From: Chrysogorgia sp. JL179-B06 | Lineage: Eukaryota > Cnidaria > Anthozoa > Scleralcyonacea > Chrysogorgiidae | Assembly: GCA_035772405.1 (NCBI GenBank) | Contig: JAYKKM010000428.1 | Location: 6,908,001-6,972,000, forward strand | Reading direction: 5' to 3' | DNA: 64,000 bases | Part shown: piece by piece, positions 12,145 through 23,348 of the stretch | Position numbering within the stretch: position 1 is the first letter of the stretch | How the letters are laid out: each line of letters begins with the position of its first letter | Notes under the pieces: model-generated | Told to the model about the DNA's origin: nothing | Databases searched by the model: none | Seen by the model: the letters and a program-made list of their open reading frames with translations, nothing else | Position numbers and translations under genes: made by a program

Positions 12145-12146
<2 letters not shown>

Positions 12147-12190
<44 letters not shown>
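12147..12190. repeat. 44-base poly-C tract
   Basis: Uninterrupted run of 44 C. It could form a C-rich/G-rich (i-motif or G-quadruplex) structure. Its length is also the sort that assembly can mis-estimate. Confidence 0.95.
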
Positions 12191-12391
12191 TTAATTAATG
12201 ACCAGTCCCTTACACACTATTTCGGCAGTATACGTACTACCTTATTTGATTTGTATTTCTACACTGCCAACGCAGAACAACACTTTTATATAATAAAAAT
12301 ATATACGTAGATTACTTGAGGCGATCCAGCCCGTTTATCGGGTAAGCCTGCTTGAAGTGCCAACCCGCTTAAAGTGCCATCGACGAAGCTA

Positions 12392-12715
12392 ATTTGGAAT
12401 CCGTAGACGGTCGGTAGCATCTTTAGTGGTAGCATCTTTTTATTACATAAATATTGATTATCAACCAAAAATTTCAAGTTCGCTTGCATAGCCGAGTGGT
12501 CTGTTCGCTCTGTTGGGTGAGTATATAATTTTTAAAATTTTTTTAAATTTTTACTTTACTTTTTTCTTTTTAATAGGGTTATAGGATTAAGGTTAGGTTA
12601 GGGTTAGTTTTAGGGTTTGGTTTAGAATATTATCAAAAAATAGGTGCGCGTAAAAAAGTCCCAATTAGATGCTACCGACCATCAAAGATGCTACCGACCG
12701 TCTACGGATTCCAAA
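12392..12715. mobile_element. TIR element with tRNA-like A box inside
   Basis: The sequence TTTGGAATCCGTAGACGG followed by TCGGTAGCATC at 12392-12422 is repeated inverted at 12687-12715. The GGTAGCATCTTT word is duplicated at both inner ends. Inside lie TAGCCGAGTGGTC (12489-12501), which matches a pol III A box, and a GGTTAGGGTTAG-like stretch (12585-12630). No B box is close enough to make a normal tRNA gene. Confidence 0.6.
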
Positions 12716-12754
12716 TCGAACGACGAACGCCTCTGCTATTTTAATTTCCGTTTC

Positions 12755-13075
12755 GTAAACGGTCGTTGCCAACCCTGACGGTGTTAACCTGGAACTTAGT
12801 AGGAATGCTTTAACTACGATTTTTCACACTTTGGGTTGTGGTGCGAAGGATCTAGAGTTCGATTACCGACTCGGAGACTATTTTGTATATTTCTTTAATA
12901 TTTTTTCGTTCTTTTTTCTTTCTCTTGGGGCTAGTATTAAAATTAGGGTTATTGTTAGCATTAAAATTAATATGGTTAGGGTTAAGTTATGGTTAAGGTT
13001 AGTATAAAAGTTTATGAGGGTTAGTGTACACAAAATGGACTTTGGACAGAAATTCGGTTGGCAACGACCGTTTAC
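12755..13075. mobile_element. Second TIR element, tRNA-like B box inside
   Basis: GTAAACGGTCGTTGCCAACC at 12755-12774 is exactly inverted at 13056-13075. The interior has AGAGTTCGATTACC (about 12854-12867), which resembles a pol III B box, and again GGTTAGGGTTAAG-like words (12970-13000). It sits 40 bp from the previous element and has the same plan: TIR, tRNA-like box, TTAGGG-like stretch, TIR. Confidence 0.6.
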
Positions 13076-13139
13076 AAAACGGTAAACTGCAACGCCTATA
13101 TACAAATCAGGACGCACATATATTATTTTTATTTTCTAG

Positions 13140-14293
13140 TTTGTCTGTTAGAAGCGACCTACATTCACTCGCATTTGATGAAGTGGGAGCAGTATCTCTA
13201 ATTCCACCAAAGATATGCAACACATTAGCTGTGACCAGTGAAGACTGGTCGTACCTGCACAACGTGGAAGTGAAGTCGCAAAGTGAAGTTGGTGGCTTAG
13301 ACGAAACCGCACTTTGTCTCGAGGAAATGTTGAATAGAATGCAGAGAAACTTTTGCCAACAATTACAGGATAAAAACAAAGAAATCGACGATTTGAAAAG
13401 CGAACTTAAGGATACTCAAAACGAAATGAACCTAATATTGGAGGAATTAGGTCGATATATTTTTGAAGATGATGAAAAGGATATGAAGAAGAAAAGAGAA
13501 GAATTATTTGAGAAAACGTTTAAAGTTAACGTTGTAAATGTCACTTCACCCACCATCGAATTTGCTCAGTTGCCACAAGCCGACGAAGTATCGACCTCAG
13601 ATCCATCGACCTCAGCTCCAACGATGGAAACAATAGGAACAGATGCAAATGTCGAGATAATCGTTGTCCAAGATATGTCGAGAAACGATGAGGTTAAGAT
13701 ATCAGTGCAAGAGTCGAGAGAAGCCACTAGTAACAGAGGGAGAATAAGCTTAACTACCATGCCAAGCACAGCTGTTGAAATAAGTATTTACAACCACTAC
13801 AAGTTATTGATGCTCACGATTTCTGATATGTTGCTGTCTAATGACGTACGGGTATTCAAAATATGGGTGCGTGATACGTTTTCGATGAACTCCTCGTCTG
13901 ATCTCAACGAAGTGTTCTTGAAGTTGGATCGTAAGGGCATTATAAGCTCGACGAATTTGACGGAACTGCGAGGGTTTTTGGCGGAGAAATTGCTGAGGTT
14001 TGATGTGGTGCACTTAATTGATTGCTTTCTCTTGGGAGATTATACTCACTTGCAGCGAAGCATTAACTCAGGGAAGAAAAACAAACCAAGTAGTAGCAGC
14101 ACTCGCAATAGAGTGCAGGTAATGACTCACGCAGTGGTAAAACCAAAACAACCTCCGAGGTACGGGCTTCTTGGTGGGTCTCGAAATTACGGAGTTGGCA
14201 ACTGCAAAATTGAGAATTATCCAACGACGAATACCAACAATGCAGGACTGGTGGTTTCAGATGGTGGTGCACGGCACCAATGTGGTAAGATAT
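13140..14293 (+). CDS. Exon of a coiled-coil plus death-effector-domain (DED) protein
   Basis: Open coding exon starting after a TTTTCTAG acceptor (ends 13139); the exon itself provides no convincing ATG near its start, so at least one 5' exon is probably missing. The product begins LSVRSDLHSLAFDEVG. A charged coiled coil runs over nt 13315-13515 (QLQDKNKEIDDLKSEL). A Ser/Thr-rich linker follows, then nt 13790-14060 encode a six-helix-like domain with LMLTISDMLLSNDVRVFK, FLKLDRKGIISSTNLTELR and VVHLIDCFLLGDY. The D-V-x-x-F-K, L-x-x-x-G-x-I and DxxxLIDxF spacing fits death-effector domains, which recruit caspase-8-type proteases in apoptotic and immune signalling. A possible donor (GTAAGA at 14284) could extend it; otherwise it ends at TAA 14291-14293. 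An AATAAA lies near 14549. The exon is well supported; the DED call is by pattern. Confidence 0.7.
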
Positions 14294-14299
14294 AACAAC

Positions 14300-15870
14300 A
14301 ACATTTCGTTGACTTAGAAATATATGAAATCATGATGATAAATTGTCATGTTACCCTGAGGATGATTCTGAAATAGAATCGAAGCACCGTGTATCTTCAA
14401 ATATCGCGAGCACTTAAAATTGATTAAGTGAGCCCACTGTTCCCGTTGGTGCGGTAATTCTACTAGTATAGAGCAGTGAACAAGAATCCCGAAGGTGCGA
14501 GTTCAAACATTCTTTCGAATTTTTGGCTTTAAAGGGAAAGTGTAGTAAAAAATAAATTACTTAATACTAGAAGTTACTATCGCAAGGGAAGTGCTGCCTC
14601 GAAATCCAAGGCAGTTGTGATATTGTGCAAAATTTCAAAAATAAGTGGTGGGCTTATTGAAGTCAAAGTCACACCAATATACATCTAAAATAGAGGGTAA
14701 ATCTTATTGCAAACAAATAATTTGATAATTGTGATAACCATGATGAGTTGACCGGCTTGGCCCATGTCATGACAGTGTCAGCATGTTAACCATGGTGTCA
14801 GTGATGGCAAGAAATCGCAGATGACAATTGACATCTCCCTATTAAATAGTGAGTTAGGCTACAGTAGTTGCCTTAATACCTTGACAAAAGAATCTTTCCT
14901 CACTGAAATTTAAGTTAAAATTCGCAAGCACAACCAGACTAAAGCTCAGCTGCCAGAAGTTCAGCACTAAAGCAGAACACGTTATATGACAATTAACGAA
15001 CGAAGCTCTTCACAAAATATCGTGGCCCTAGTAGCTAAAGATATTATATTTTGTTTGCACTTTGCGTATGCAGACCGTTGGCGAGTCCCGAACATTTGAT
15101 CCGGATAGTTTCCACATCCGGCGATTATACGAACATGTACGAGTTACGTCATAAAACGTCATAAATCTGTGGACATCCATGAAAAAATCGAGCGTGATTT
15201 TAACGTCGATCGACTATACATAGTTCCGCGAAAAGGTCTGGGTACGAGACACAGCAACCTATGTCAAGATTAGTGTGCTGCCTACGGCAGCAAAAATTAA
15301 TAAAAGACTTTAAGTATGATGTTTAGACGGTGTTAATAGTTATACGGTATATAATTTATAAACTATTTTATTTCTTAATTGCGTCTCCCCAAGAACGAAA
15401 CGCTCGTCGAGTGGGCTCGCGCCGAATAAACAAACTAATGGTTGGCAGTCACAAAATTACATTACTGAAAAAAACATTTAGGAGACTATAGGATAACAGA
15501 GTATGAACAGAATTATTACGATATTTCTAACATCACATGACTGTACAAAAAATAATGTAAAATAAAAAAAACGGTTTGAGGTTTTTACAGATACTGGTTT
15601 CCTAAACCAGTCTCCGCTATGTCATGCAATAGGATGTACCTGACTATTTAACGATGTTTCGTCAATCACGTGGTACGAAATATGACGTTTTGTGACGTAG
15701 TAGATCAGAAGATTAGGCCATCTGGGCATCTTATTTAAGTATTTGGTATCAAAATACTAGAAATATATGAGTTTAAACTATCTTGTATTTTTATCCCAGC
15801 GTTGAAACGCCTTTAATAACAAAACTTTTTTGTAAGTTACTTAGAGAAATTTAGAACAGAAGTTATAGCA
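14300..15870. other. No gene recognised
   Basis: 3' flank of the DED gene. Around 14445-14510 GGTGCGAGTTCAAACATTC resembles a pol III B box and could be a SINE relic. At 15225-15250 the word GGTCTGGGTACGAG occurs, also seen at 11940 and 50229 as the edge of dispersed repeats. Otherwise nothing. Confidence 0.5.
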
Positions 15871-15884
15871 AGCTGTTTCTTGTC

Positions 15885-15947
15885 TAGCCTGTGCCGCAGA
15901 CAATTAAAACCCATATAACCCGCTGTTTAGTCGTCTGCGGCGTAGGC
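15885..15947. mobile_element. 63-bp micro-MITE with 9-bp target duplication
   Basis: Imperfect terminal inverted repeats TAGCCTGTGCCGCAGAC and GTCTGCGGCGTAGGCT enclose about 30 bp. GTTTCTTGT flanks it at 15875-15883 and 15949-15957. Same ends (TAGCCTG) and same 9-bp duplication length as the element at 8843. Confidence 0.65.
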
Positions 15948-15959
15948 TGTTTCTTGTAT

Positions 15960-17300
15960 CGTTTTCTTATTAATTAAATTAATAATCCAATTGGCAATTG
16001 CCAGTATCCGCATGTGCGCTACAGCGTGCCTATGTTTATAAATGTCTACACTTTGCAGAAAATAGCAATATTATCCTCGAAACTTAACTGTGGTGAGCCA
16101 AATAAAAATATTTTTACTTTTTGTAAATCAGACATGTGACGCCAAGAGTCACAAAAGTACTGTGCAACGGAGGCAATTAGCAAAATAACGTTTTCAAGAG
16201 TTTGCTCGATGTTTCAGACTACATATACCGTAAAACTATTAACATTTTTAAATATTCCCCTTTAGTGAACAGAGAAACACGACAGGAGCGTTCACTGAAA
16301 ATTTCAAGTGAATATGGTGCATAGTCTTAAAGCTATAAACTCTTGATTTTTAACATGGTTTCACAACTTATAATGTGGTCCATATCTTTGGTAGAATCAG
16401 ATACTGTTCCCACTTCATCAAGTATGAGGGAATGGTCGCTGCTAACAGAAAAACAAGAAATTTAAAGTTAGTAAATGACATTAAATAGATAATAATGATA
16501 AATAAATAATAATCAATGATAAATAATAATAATAATGATAATAATAATGAAAGATATTCAAAACTAAGATTCTGTAAAAATATTGTTGAAGTAAAAATGA
16601 TCCATTGGAAAATCGCTTTTCCATTTAATTTTTCTATCCTGATATATGCGACAAATTATAAGGGGTCTGAGACGAGTACTGACGTAAAACCTTTGCAAAC
16701 GCTATTGCTTACAACTCGACCACAGGAATTTTGCTATTGAAAATTAACTTTAACTACCTTGCTGCTAAGCTATTTACTGTAGGTCACAGGTCTATTATGT
16801 ACATATTTCTGGCCGCGCGAAATATGTCGCATAAAGTTCATCATGTTTGATCTAGGTTTTGAGATGTAAAAGGACACGATAGTAAGTTTTAACAACAGAA
16901 ACCTACTTTTTAATTATTTATCAGCAAAAATTTCTAATAAAAAATTTCGTTTTATAGGCACTTTAAATTGTTACTTCAATAATTCACGAGGAAAAGACAA
17001 AGGAAAATCATGACCGTATCGTACCTTTATATGCGATAAAGATTTATCCTGATTTGCATAAACTTTATCTTTGATTTTCCCAGCTTAGACAACATTGATT
17101 TTCAAAATTACTACACCAATTAAATTATCAAATGAGTCGTTTTTGAAGCCGTTTAATAAACGCGCAGCACGTATTTAATCTGATCTAAAACACTCGCGCT
17201 ACGCCGTCGTGTTTTAAATCTGATGAACTGTAACACTTATTACATTATATTATAACAAAGAAAGCGTAAGAATTGCCGAGAGTAAGTCTAGATTTAAAGG
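15960..17300. other. No gene recognised; A-rich simple repeat
   Basis: AT-rich upstream region of the RCHY1-like gene. An (AAT)n/GATAA-like simple repeat lies at about 16485-16550. The small frame at 16516-16740 begins in that repeat and is not credible. Confidence 0.55.
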
Positions 17301-17311
17301 AACTTTCTCCT

Positions 17312-17400
17312 TACAGAAGCTGGGCGTTTCTGATTGGTCACGTGAGATTTACGTGCTCCATAGAGAAATGAAGCACGTGTCACGTACGATAGCCAATCAG
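17312..17400. promoter_or_regulatory. Paired CCAAT / CACGTG block upstream of the RCHY1-like gene
   Basis: TTCTGATTGGTCACGTG (17329-17345) faces CACGTG..AGCCAATCAGAA (near 17373-17402) as an imperfect inverted repeat about 150 bp before the first ATG. Inverted CCAAT boxes and E-box CACGTG words are common in TATA-less housekeeping promoters. A partly similar word (CGATAGCCAATGAGAA) occurs at 22010, so it could instead be part of a dispersed repeat. Confidence 0.4.
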
Positions 17401-17546
17401 AAGCGACGTTCTATTTAATCATGAATTGTTTTTTCTGATAAATAATAGATACACGACATGTTGGTAGTGATCCTAGAAAGTCAGATGGAGATCAGCATCT
17501 ACCCAGTCGAACTTTTGCCACTGAACAGCGTGAAGCACAAGTTGAT

Positions 17547-20500
17547 ATGGGCAGCAATGGCAACAAGTTGTCTAAACCTCAGCATCAAGACTCGTCGAAA
17601 AACCCCAACCCAAATCACCAGAACTCCAACGATGATGACTTCACTGACGAGGATGGCAACTGGTTATGTAATCATTACAAGCGTCGTTGTCACGTGAAGT
17701 TTGCGTGTTGTGATAAATACTGGCCTTGTCACCGTTGTCATAATAACGAAAGTAATTGCGCGCAGAAGAAATTAAAATCCATCCACACCAAGTTTGTTAA
17801 ATGTGTTAAATGCAGTACTGAACAGGAGGTATTTTCAATTTGTATTTTCAAATTATATATATTATTCAATTTTGATAGTTTATTGAAAAAAAACACGTTT
17901 GTTTCAGTCGGTGTTGTTGTTGATGTACCTGTCTCTGTTGATGTTTATGTTTAGTTTAATGAAAGATCTCAGTATTGCGTCAATTGTCACACCAAATTTG
18001 CAAAATATTTTTGCCCAACTTGCAAACATCTGACTGGAAAGGACGACAACCCTTATCACTGCGAACAATGTGGTATTTGCAGGTGAGAAATATTTTGAGA
18101 AAAATCTCACTATCTAGATCCCTACGACAGGTAAAATGAAACAAGGTTAACCCTTTATGGCCCAGGAGTGATCAGCACCTAACTTTTCCACTCCATTATA
18201 ATATATCCTTTAATATTCGGCTGTACTCGTTTTGGGGTCTGTCCACAAAACAACGTTCGCTGATTGGTTGCTTAAACGATCCGGCAAGTTTATGCGCGAA
18301 AATTTCTGAGTTGATTAGAATGAAAATAAAAAAGCTAGATATTTTCATAAAAAGTTTAAAAAGTTATTTAAAGTTATCATATTATATTATTATATTAAAG
18401 TAAAAAAGTTATCTAAAGTTATTTATGTCTAGCTGGTGTAAGGGAGGGGAAAACGGATTTAAAAAAAAAATAAAAAAATAAAAAATTTGGTGGCCCATCC
18501 TGAGAAACTCTACATAATGTCGTGTTCCATAACAGACTATTGAAAACGTTTCATTACCCACCCTATATATCTATGTAAATCACTTCGAACAGACCATCGT
18601 CACTTTCTCCATAAAGTAAAACCAATAAATTCGTCACATATATTTACTTACCAATGTTTTGGTAAATTAATTTGCAATCGAAGAATGTAATATTTGATAA
18701 AGTACCTAAATTACAATACCATCATACCTTCATAGATTAACTCTATTACAGAATCATCCTCAGAGAAACACGAACAGATAATTTTCATCATTATCTCACA
18801 CTTTATTTAAAATTATCTCACATTATCTCACATTTTATTTAAAATTATTTTTGAAATTTAAAATTTTTATTGACTTTGGCAGCGTAAGATAATCATGAAA
18901 ACTATTAACAATAACAATAATTTATATATTATAAATTTTATTTCTTATTTTGAATTTATTTTAAATTTCTTTTTATTTTGAATGTTATACCTTTAAGAAA
19001 ATTGTATAGTAATTAAAGTATGAATGCAAATTGGCTATATTTATTTTATGGCCCATCGATTTGCACAAGAAATAATTAAAGTGCCCATAACCTCAAAATG
19101 TTTTATTGTCTTGTTTGGAAGCACTTTTAAAATGATAAAGTAACTTCTTTTGAAGATTTTCGTTTCTTTGCTTTCTTTTTTAGATATATCAGTTTGTTTG
19201 ATATGCAAATGTATGGAATTTCGTGACACATGCATAATGACTTATTGGAGAAATGTGTGTATCTCTTTCATTCTCGAACGAAATCCTTTAAAATCAAGAA
19301 GTTTGGTGTTGTGGGAGAAACGCACACACGTGTTATTCACACTTTAGTGTTTTTATTTCATGAACGCAAATATATATAACATTCTCTGATAACTCATTAT
19401 GCATGTGTGACGAAATTCCAGATATTTGCATATCAAACAAACTGATATATCTCAAAAAGAAAGCGAAGAAGTGAAAATCTTCAAAAAGAAGTTACTTTAT
19501 CATTTTAAAAGTTCTTCCAAATAAGACAATAAAAAATTTTGAGGTGAGGGGCACTTTAATGGCGCACCTGAATTGATGAAAATAATTTCATGACCTATCA
19601 AATTCCCTCTGGCCTACCTTGCAGTTACTTTTTGACCGGTTGGTAAATATGAATCATAAAGAACAGGTTAAGAGGTATGGTAAACGGCAACATTTGAAAA
19701 TCAAAACAACAGCCAAAAGCCATATAATAAATTCCTTATCAATCTCATTTTGTAAGTGAATGTATTCGCACTATATTCTCTTACAGACCTAGCTTACAGT
19801 TAATAAAAGTCTTTAATAATTTGAAATTCCACTTTCAGAATTCATGAACATCGATCATTCCACTGTGATACTTGTGGTGTATGTCTTGATGTTCAACTTC
19901 GTGATAATCACAAGTGTCGTGAAGGATCTGCCCACGATGAATGCTGTATTTGTCTAGAGGTAAGATGATAAATTATAGTCGTTAATTAGGCTTTAGAGGA
20001 CGTACGTGTAGTTCAAATTAAAGTCGACTCATTGCCTGGTATGAATTTCCTTATATTACGTTACATTATCGTACGTTGCATTATACATGTTGGATTGCAA
20101 TGTTGTGTTGTGTTAGTTGAGTTACGTTGCGTTTTGTTTTGTTTTGTTATGTTACGTCATATGTGTTAGCTATATGTGTTATATATAAACTGATGTAGTG
20201 AATGTGGGAGCTTGGAGTAGACAGATAATCTTCAGAATATTCTTTAAATCCCGGACAGGGATCGGACGTTTAACCTGCTGATTGCCGGAGAGATAATCTA
20301 ACCATTGCTTATGCTATGCTATGTTATGTTATGCTATGCTATGCTATGCTATGCTATGCTACGCTATGCTATACTATGCTATGTTAACTATGCCATGCCA
20401 TATGCCATGACATATTATGCCATGCCATATGCCATGCCATATGCCATGCCATGCTAGGCCATGCCATGCCATGCTAAGCCATGCCATGCCATGCTAGGCC

Positions 20501-22361
20501 ATGCTATGCTATGCTATGCTATGCTATTATGCTATTATGCTATGCTGTGTTATGCTATGTTATGCTATGTTATTCTATGTTATGCTATACTGCTAATGTT
20601 ATGCTACTATGCTACGCAATTCTGCGTAATGCTATGTTATGTTCTTTGTTATGTTATGTTGTGTTGTGTTGTGTTGTGTTGTGTTGTGTTGTGTTGTGTT
20701 GATATTTTTTTATACATATATATATTATATATAGATATATTTATTTTTTAGGATGCCTTTACAGGTTGTCAGATTTTGCCCTGCTCTCATAAGGTTCATA
20801 AAGAATGTGCAACCCGAATGATTCGCAGTGGGATGTAAGTTTTAACCTATTCTTCTTTTGTCGCCTGAATAATTTTGATTTGAAGTTACGGAAGGTTAGA
20901 GTAGTATTTAAGAAATAGAAAACATTTTCTGGGTTTCCATAGAGTTATGGAAAACACGAAATGAAATTTTAGGAGTACGAGAAATAGCAGTGGAACAAAG
21001 TGTTTTTCCAACTTCACAAGTGTTCCCCCAACTACCCAAGTGTTCGCCCAACTTCCCAAGTGTTCTGCAAACTTACAAGGTGTTCCCCCAACTTCCCATG
21101 TGTTCCCCAACTACACAAGTGTTCTCCCGGCCAACTTCCCAAGTGCTCCTCCAACTTCCACAGTGTTCCCCCAACTCCACAGTGTTCCCCCAACTTCCCA
21201 AGTGCTTTCCCAACTTTCCAAGTGTATCCATAACTACATGCAGCACGACACACCATGAACCATTTCTTCTATAACATAGAATAAGACTCAAAATAATGAA
21301 ATTATGAAATGAAAATATACTATACATGCATATGTCGAACCTGTAACCTTCATCATTGTATCGTCTGTCTACTCCAAGCGCTCCCACATTCACTACAATG
21401 TATATATTAACACAAAATGAAAATATGTTTTATATATATTAGTTACTATATATATAAAAATAATGAAATTATGAAATGAAAAATAACGAAATGAAAGCTT
21501 TATTTCACTAATTAAAAATAACTTTGACTTTCTCCATATGGAAGCGGAATTTGTAACGTTTCTAATTGGCACTTGAAACTCCCGTGCTGAATCGAGAAAT
21601 AGAGACCTTAAGATCTACGACGGCAACCTAGGACGGCGACGGCATCGAATTAAAGCAATACAAATTTTATAATTTGAATGATGCAATGGTCTATTGACTA
21701 GCGTATTTGACAATCAAAGCTTGTTTTATGATCTCCAAAACGCTTCAATGCTTCTAAAACGATTGTTAGTGTCTGTGTTTAAGACAGTCTTAAGGAACAG
21801 CTCTCATCTCTCCGTGAGTTACCGTCGTCCTAAAGACGTGAAAATGCTCTCAGTGGCGTTGCAAACAGAACGAGGACGGCGTTGAGATTACTCTTGGAAA
21901 TAAAAAGTGTTCATTTTTTTTGTTTCGCATAAAGATTATTTTGTTTGAACGACGACGTCGCCGTCCTAGGTTGACGTCGTAGTTCTTAAGGTCCCCAATA
22001 AAGTATGCACGATAGCCAATGAGAAACGTCGTTATATTAAATGTATGTTATAATGCGTTTCCAGTATACGATTAAAGTGTTTTCAGCATACGATTTGTAT
22101 GTGATGGTCTGAACATTTTCATATTCCCATCGAGTTATGGAAACACAGCTTTTCCACTCTCATCACATTCGACAAAATGGTAATAGTAAGGAAAACTGGT
22201 GACATGTATGACGAAATGGTTGGAACTGAAAAATTTAATATTTTCATTTTTTCCTTCCTTGCAGTACTCGCTGTCCAATCTGTCGTGAGAGTTTCGCCCA
22301 CAAACTCGAGAAACGGTCAGCGGTTAAACCTCTTGCACAGAAACATAATGAAAGAAAATAG
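17547..22361 (+). CDS. RCHY1-like: RCHY1/Pirh2-like CHY-CTCHY-RING E3 ubiquitin ligase, five exons
   Basis: Coding exons 17547-17828, 17955-18082, 19839-19959, 20752-20834 and 22265-22361; every junction is GT-AG and the phases agree, giving 236 residues. Residues 1-40 are a polar Asn/Asp-rich head. The CHY zinc finger starts at C41 (CNHY, then CC, CxxC). The CTCHY finger covers about 102-165 (YCVNCH, FCPTCKH, YHCEQCGICR, FHCDTCGVC). The RING-H2 has C172, C175, C188, H190, H193, C196, C208 and C211. Vertebrate RCHY1 is a ubiquitin ligase acting on p53 and other targets; the role here is inferred from domain order. Unlike human RCHY1, no C-terminal zinc ribbon follows: the frame ends 25 residues after the last RING cysteine. 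ATG 17547 is the first in frame, and a stop lies about 100 bp upstream, so an earlier coding exon is possible but not needed. Introns 2 and 4 hold repeats. Confidence 0.9.
19076..19559. mobile_element. TTAA-bounded fold-back element in intron 2 of the RCHY1-like gene
   Basis: Arms of about 190 bp run inward from TTAAAGTGCCC (19076) and its complement ending at 19559; identity is high with scattered substitutions. The loop is about 100 bp. No coding capacity. TTAA at each end fits piggyBac-like insertion. Confidence 0.8.
20303..20700. repeat. Pentanucleotide satellite (ATGCT/ATGCC/GTGTT) in intron 3
   Basis: About 400 bp of degenerate 5-bp units that drift from ATGCT through ATGCC to TTGTG. 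The open frames in it are repeat artefacts. It ends 50 bp before exon 4 of the RCHY1-like gene. Confidence 0.93.
21000..21235. repeat. 20-bp minisatellite in intron 4
   Basis: About twelve copies of a 20-bp unit of the type CAAGTGTTCCCCCAACTTCC with substitutions and small indels. Open in several frames because the unit lacks stops. Not coding. Confidence 0.92.
21603..21994. mobile_element. Inverted-repeat element in intron 4
   Basis: GACCTTAAGATCTACGACGG at 21603 (continuing through CCTAGGACGGCGACG) is mirrored at 21945-21994. The arms are about 45 bp and the interior about 290 bp. No coding capacity; a MITE. Confidence 0.75.
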
Positions 22362-22499
22362 TGCTAAGGCGACGAGATAGAATTTTCACCTCTAAGTTGA
22401 TCCATTTGTGGACAACTATAAGATTTGGACATTCGATCTCGTTGCCTATAGCCTAATTAGCCATGTGAACTACAATATGAACCGCAAATGACGAAGAAT

Positions 22500-23105
22500 A
22501 CCGTAACGGAGGTATGTCAAGTCGAAAGAATGTCGAAGGATGGAATATTGGAGGGATGGAATGTTGAAGGCATGGAATGTCGAAGGGATGGAATATTGAA
22601 GGCAGCAGTGGAAGTGTGTGGTAGGACGAAAGGCCCACCAAGGCATAGAGACGTAGTGGTGGAATGAAGAGTGCAGGGGAGAATATGAGTGTGGATCATG
22701 AAGTGTGGATTCGAATGACGAATGGGATGTTAAAGGGAACAGTAGAAATCTTTGGTAGGACGAAATGCCAAAAATGAGACGTGGTGGTGGAATGAAGAAA
22801 TAGCGAGAATATGAGTGTGAACGAGGTGTGGTCGAATGAGGATGGAATGTTGAGGAAGAGAATGGGTATTGAGAAGATAGGTGAGGTAACGAGGAGAGGT
22901 GATTGATGTGGTTCAGGGATGTGGAAAGGAAGAACAATGGCGACTGGGTGAAGAGATGTGCGAGAATGGAGGTGGAACTGTCGGCTCTAAGAAGATGACC
23001 AAAGATGACATGGAAGAAGACTGTGGATAAGGATATGCAGATACTGAAGTTAAGGAGGAATAACCCGATAGACAGGGACGATGGAAGCAGAAGACATGAC
23101 AAAGG
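22500..23105. repeat. Degenerate GGAATGTYGAAGG-type minisatellite
   Basis: Purine-rich repeats of GGATGGAATRTTGAAGG (best at 22530-22605) decay rightward into GAATGAGGATGG-like words. The minus-strand frame of 212 codons here is rich in Ser, His and Phe because of this composition and is not a gene. It lies just after the RCHY1-like stop. Confidence 0.7.
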
Positions 23106-23348
23106 CAAATCCCTGCGTAGGGAAATTTGCCTTTATTTAAAATAAACGAATAAATTATGATGAATGTTCATATGATAAATTTCCATCCCACTTCACTGAT
23201 ATCCCACTAAGCTTAAGGTGAGATTATGACATGTTTCCCATATGAACACAAAGTAATTTTTCATCTGAAATATCAATGTCCGTGGGATCTCACTTTAGTC
23301 GGAGTTATCCAGGCTAGGCGAGGTGCCCAAGTTGATATTAACTGACCC

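Noticed and set aside
12486..12560. tRNA gene
   Set aside because: A good A box, but no B box at a proper distance and no foldable cloverleaf.
12585..13020. TTAGGG-like words suggesting telomeric repeats
   Set aside because: Too degenerate and lying inside TIR elements; not a telomere or clear interstitial telomeric array.
20461..20751. Met/Cys/Tyr-rich frames
   Set aside because: Read-through of a pentanucleotide satellite inside an intron.
21000..21393. Regular 20-bp repeats that at first glance look like an array with spacers
   Set aside because: They are contiguous tandem units without unique spacers; a minisatellite in an animal intron, not a CRISPR array.
22470..23108. 212-codon minus-strand frame
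   Set aside because: Composition (Ser, His, Phe, Leu) follows the purine-rich minisatellite on the other strand; no domain, no splice context.
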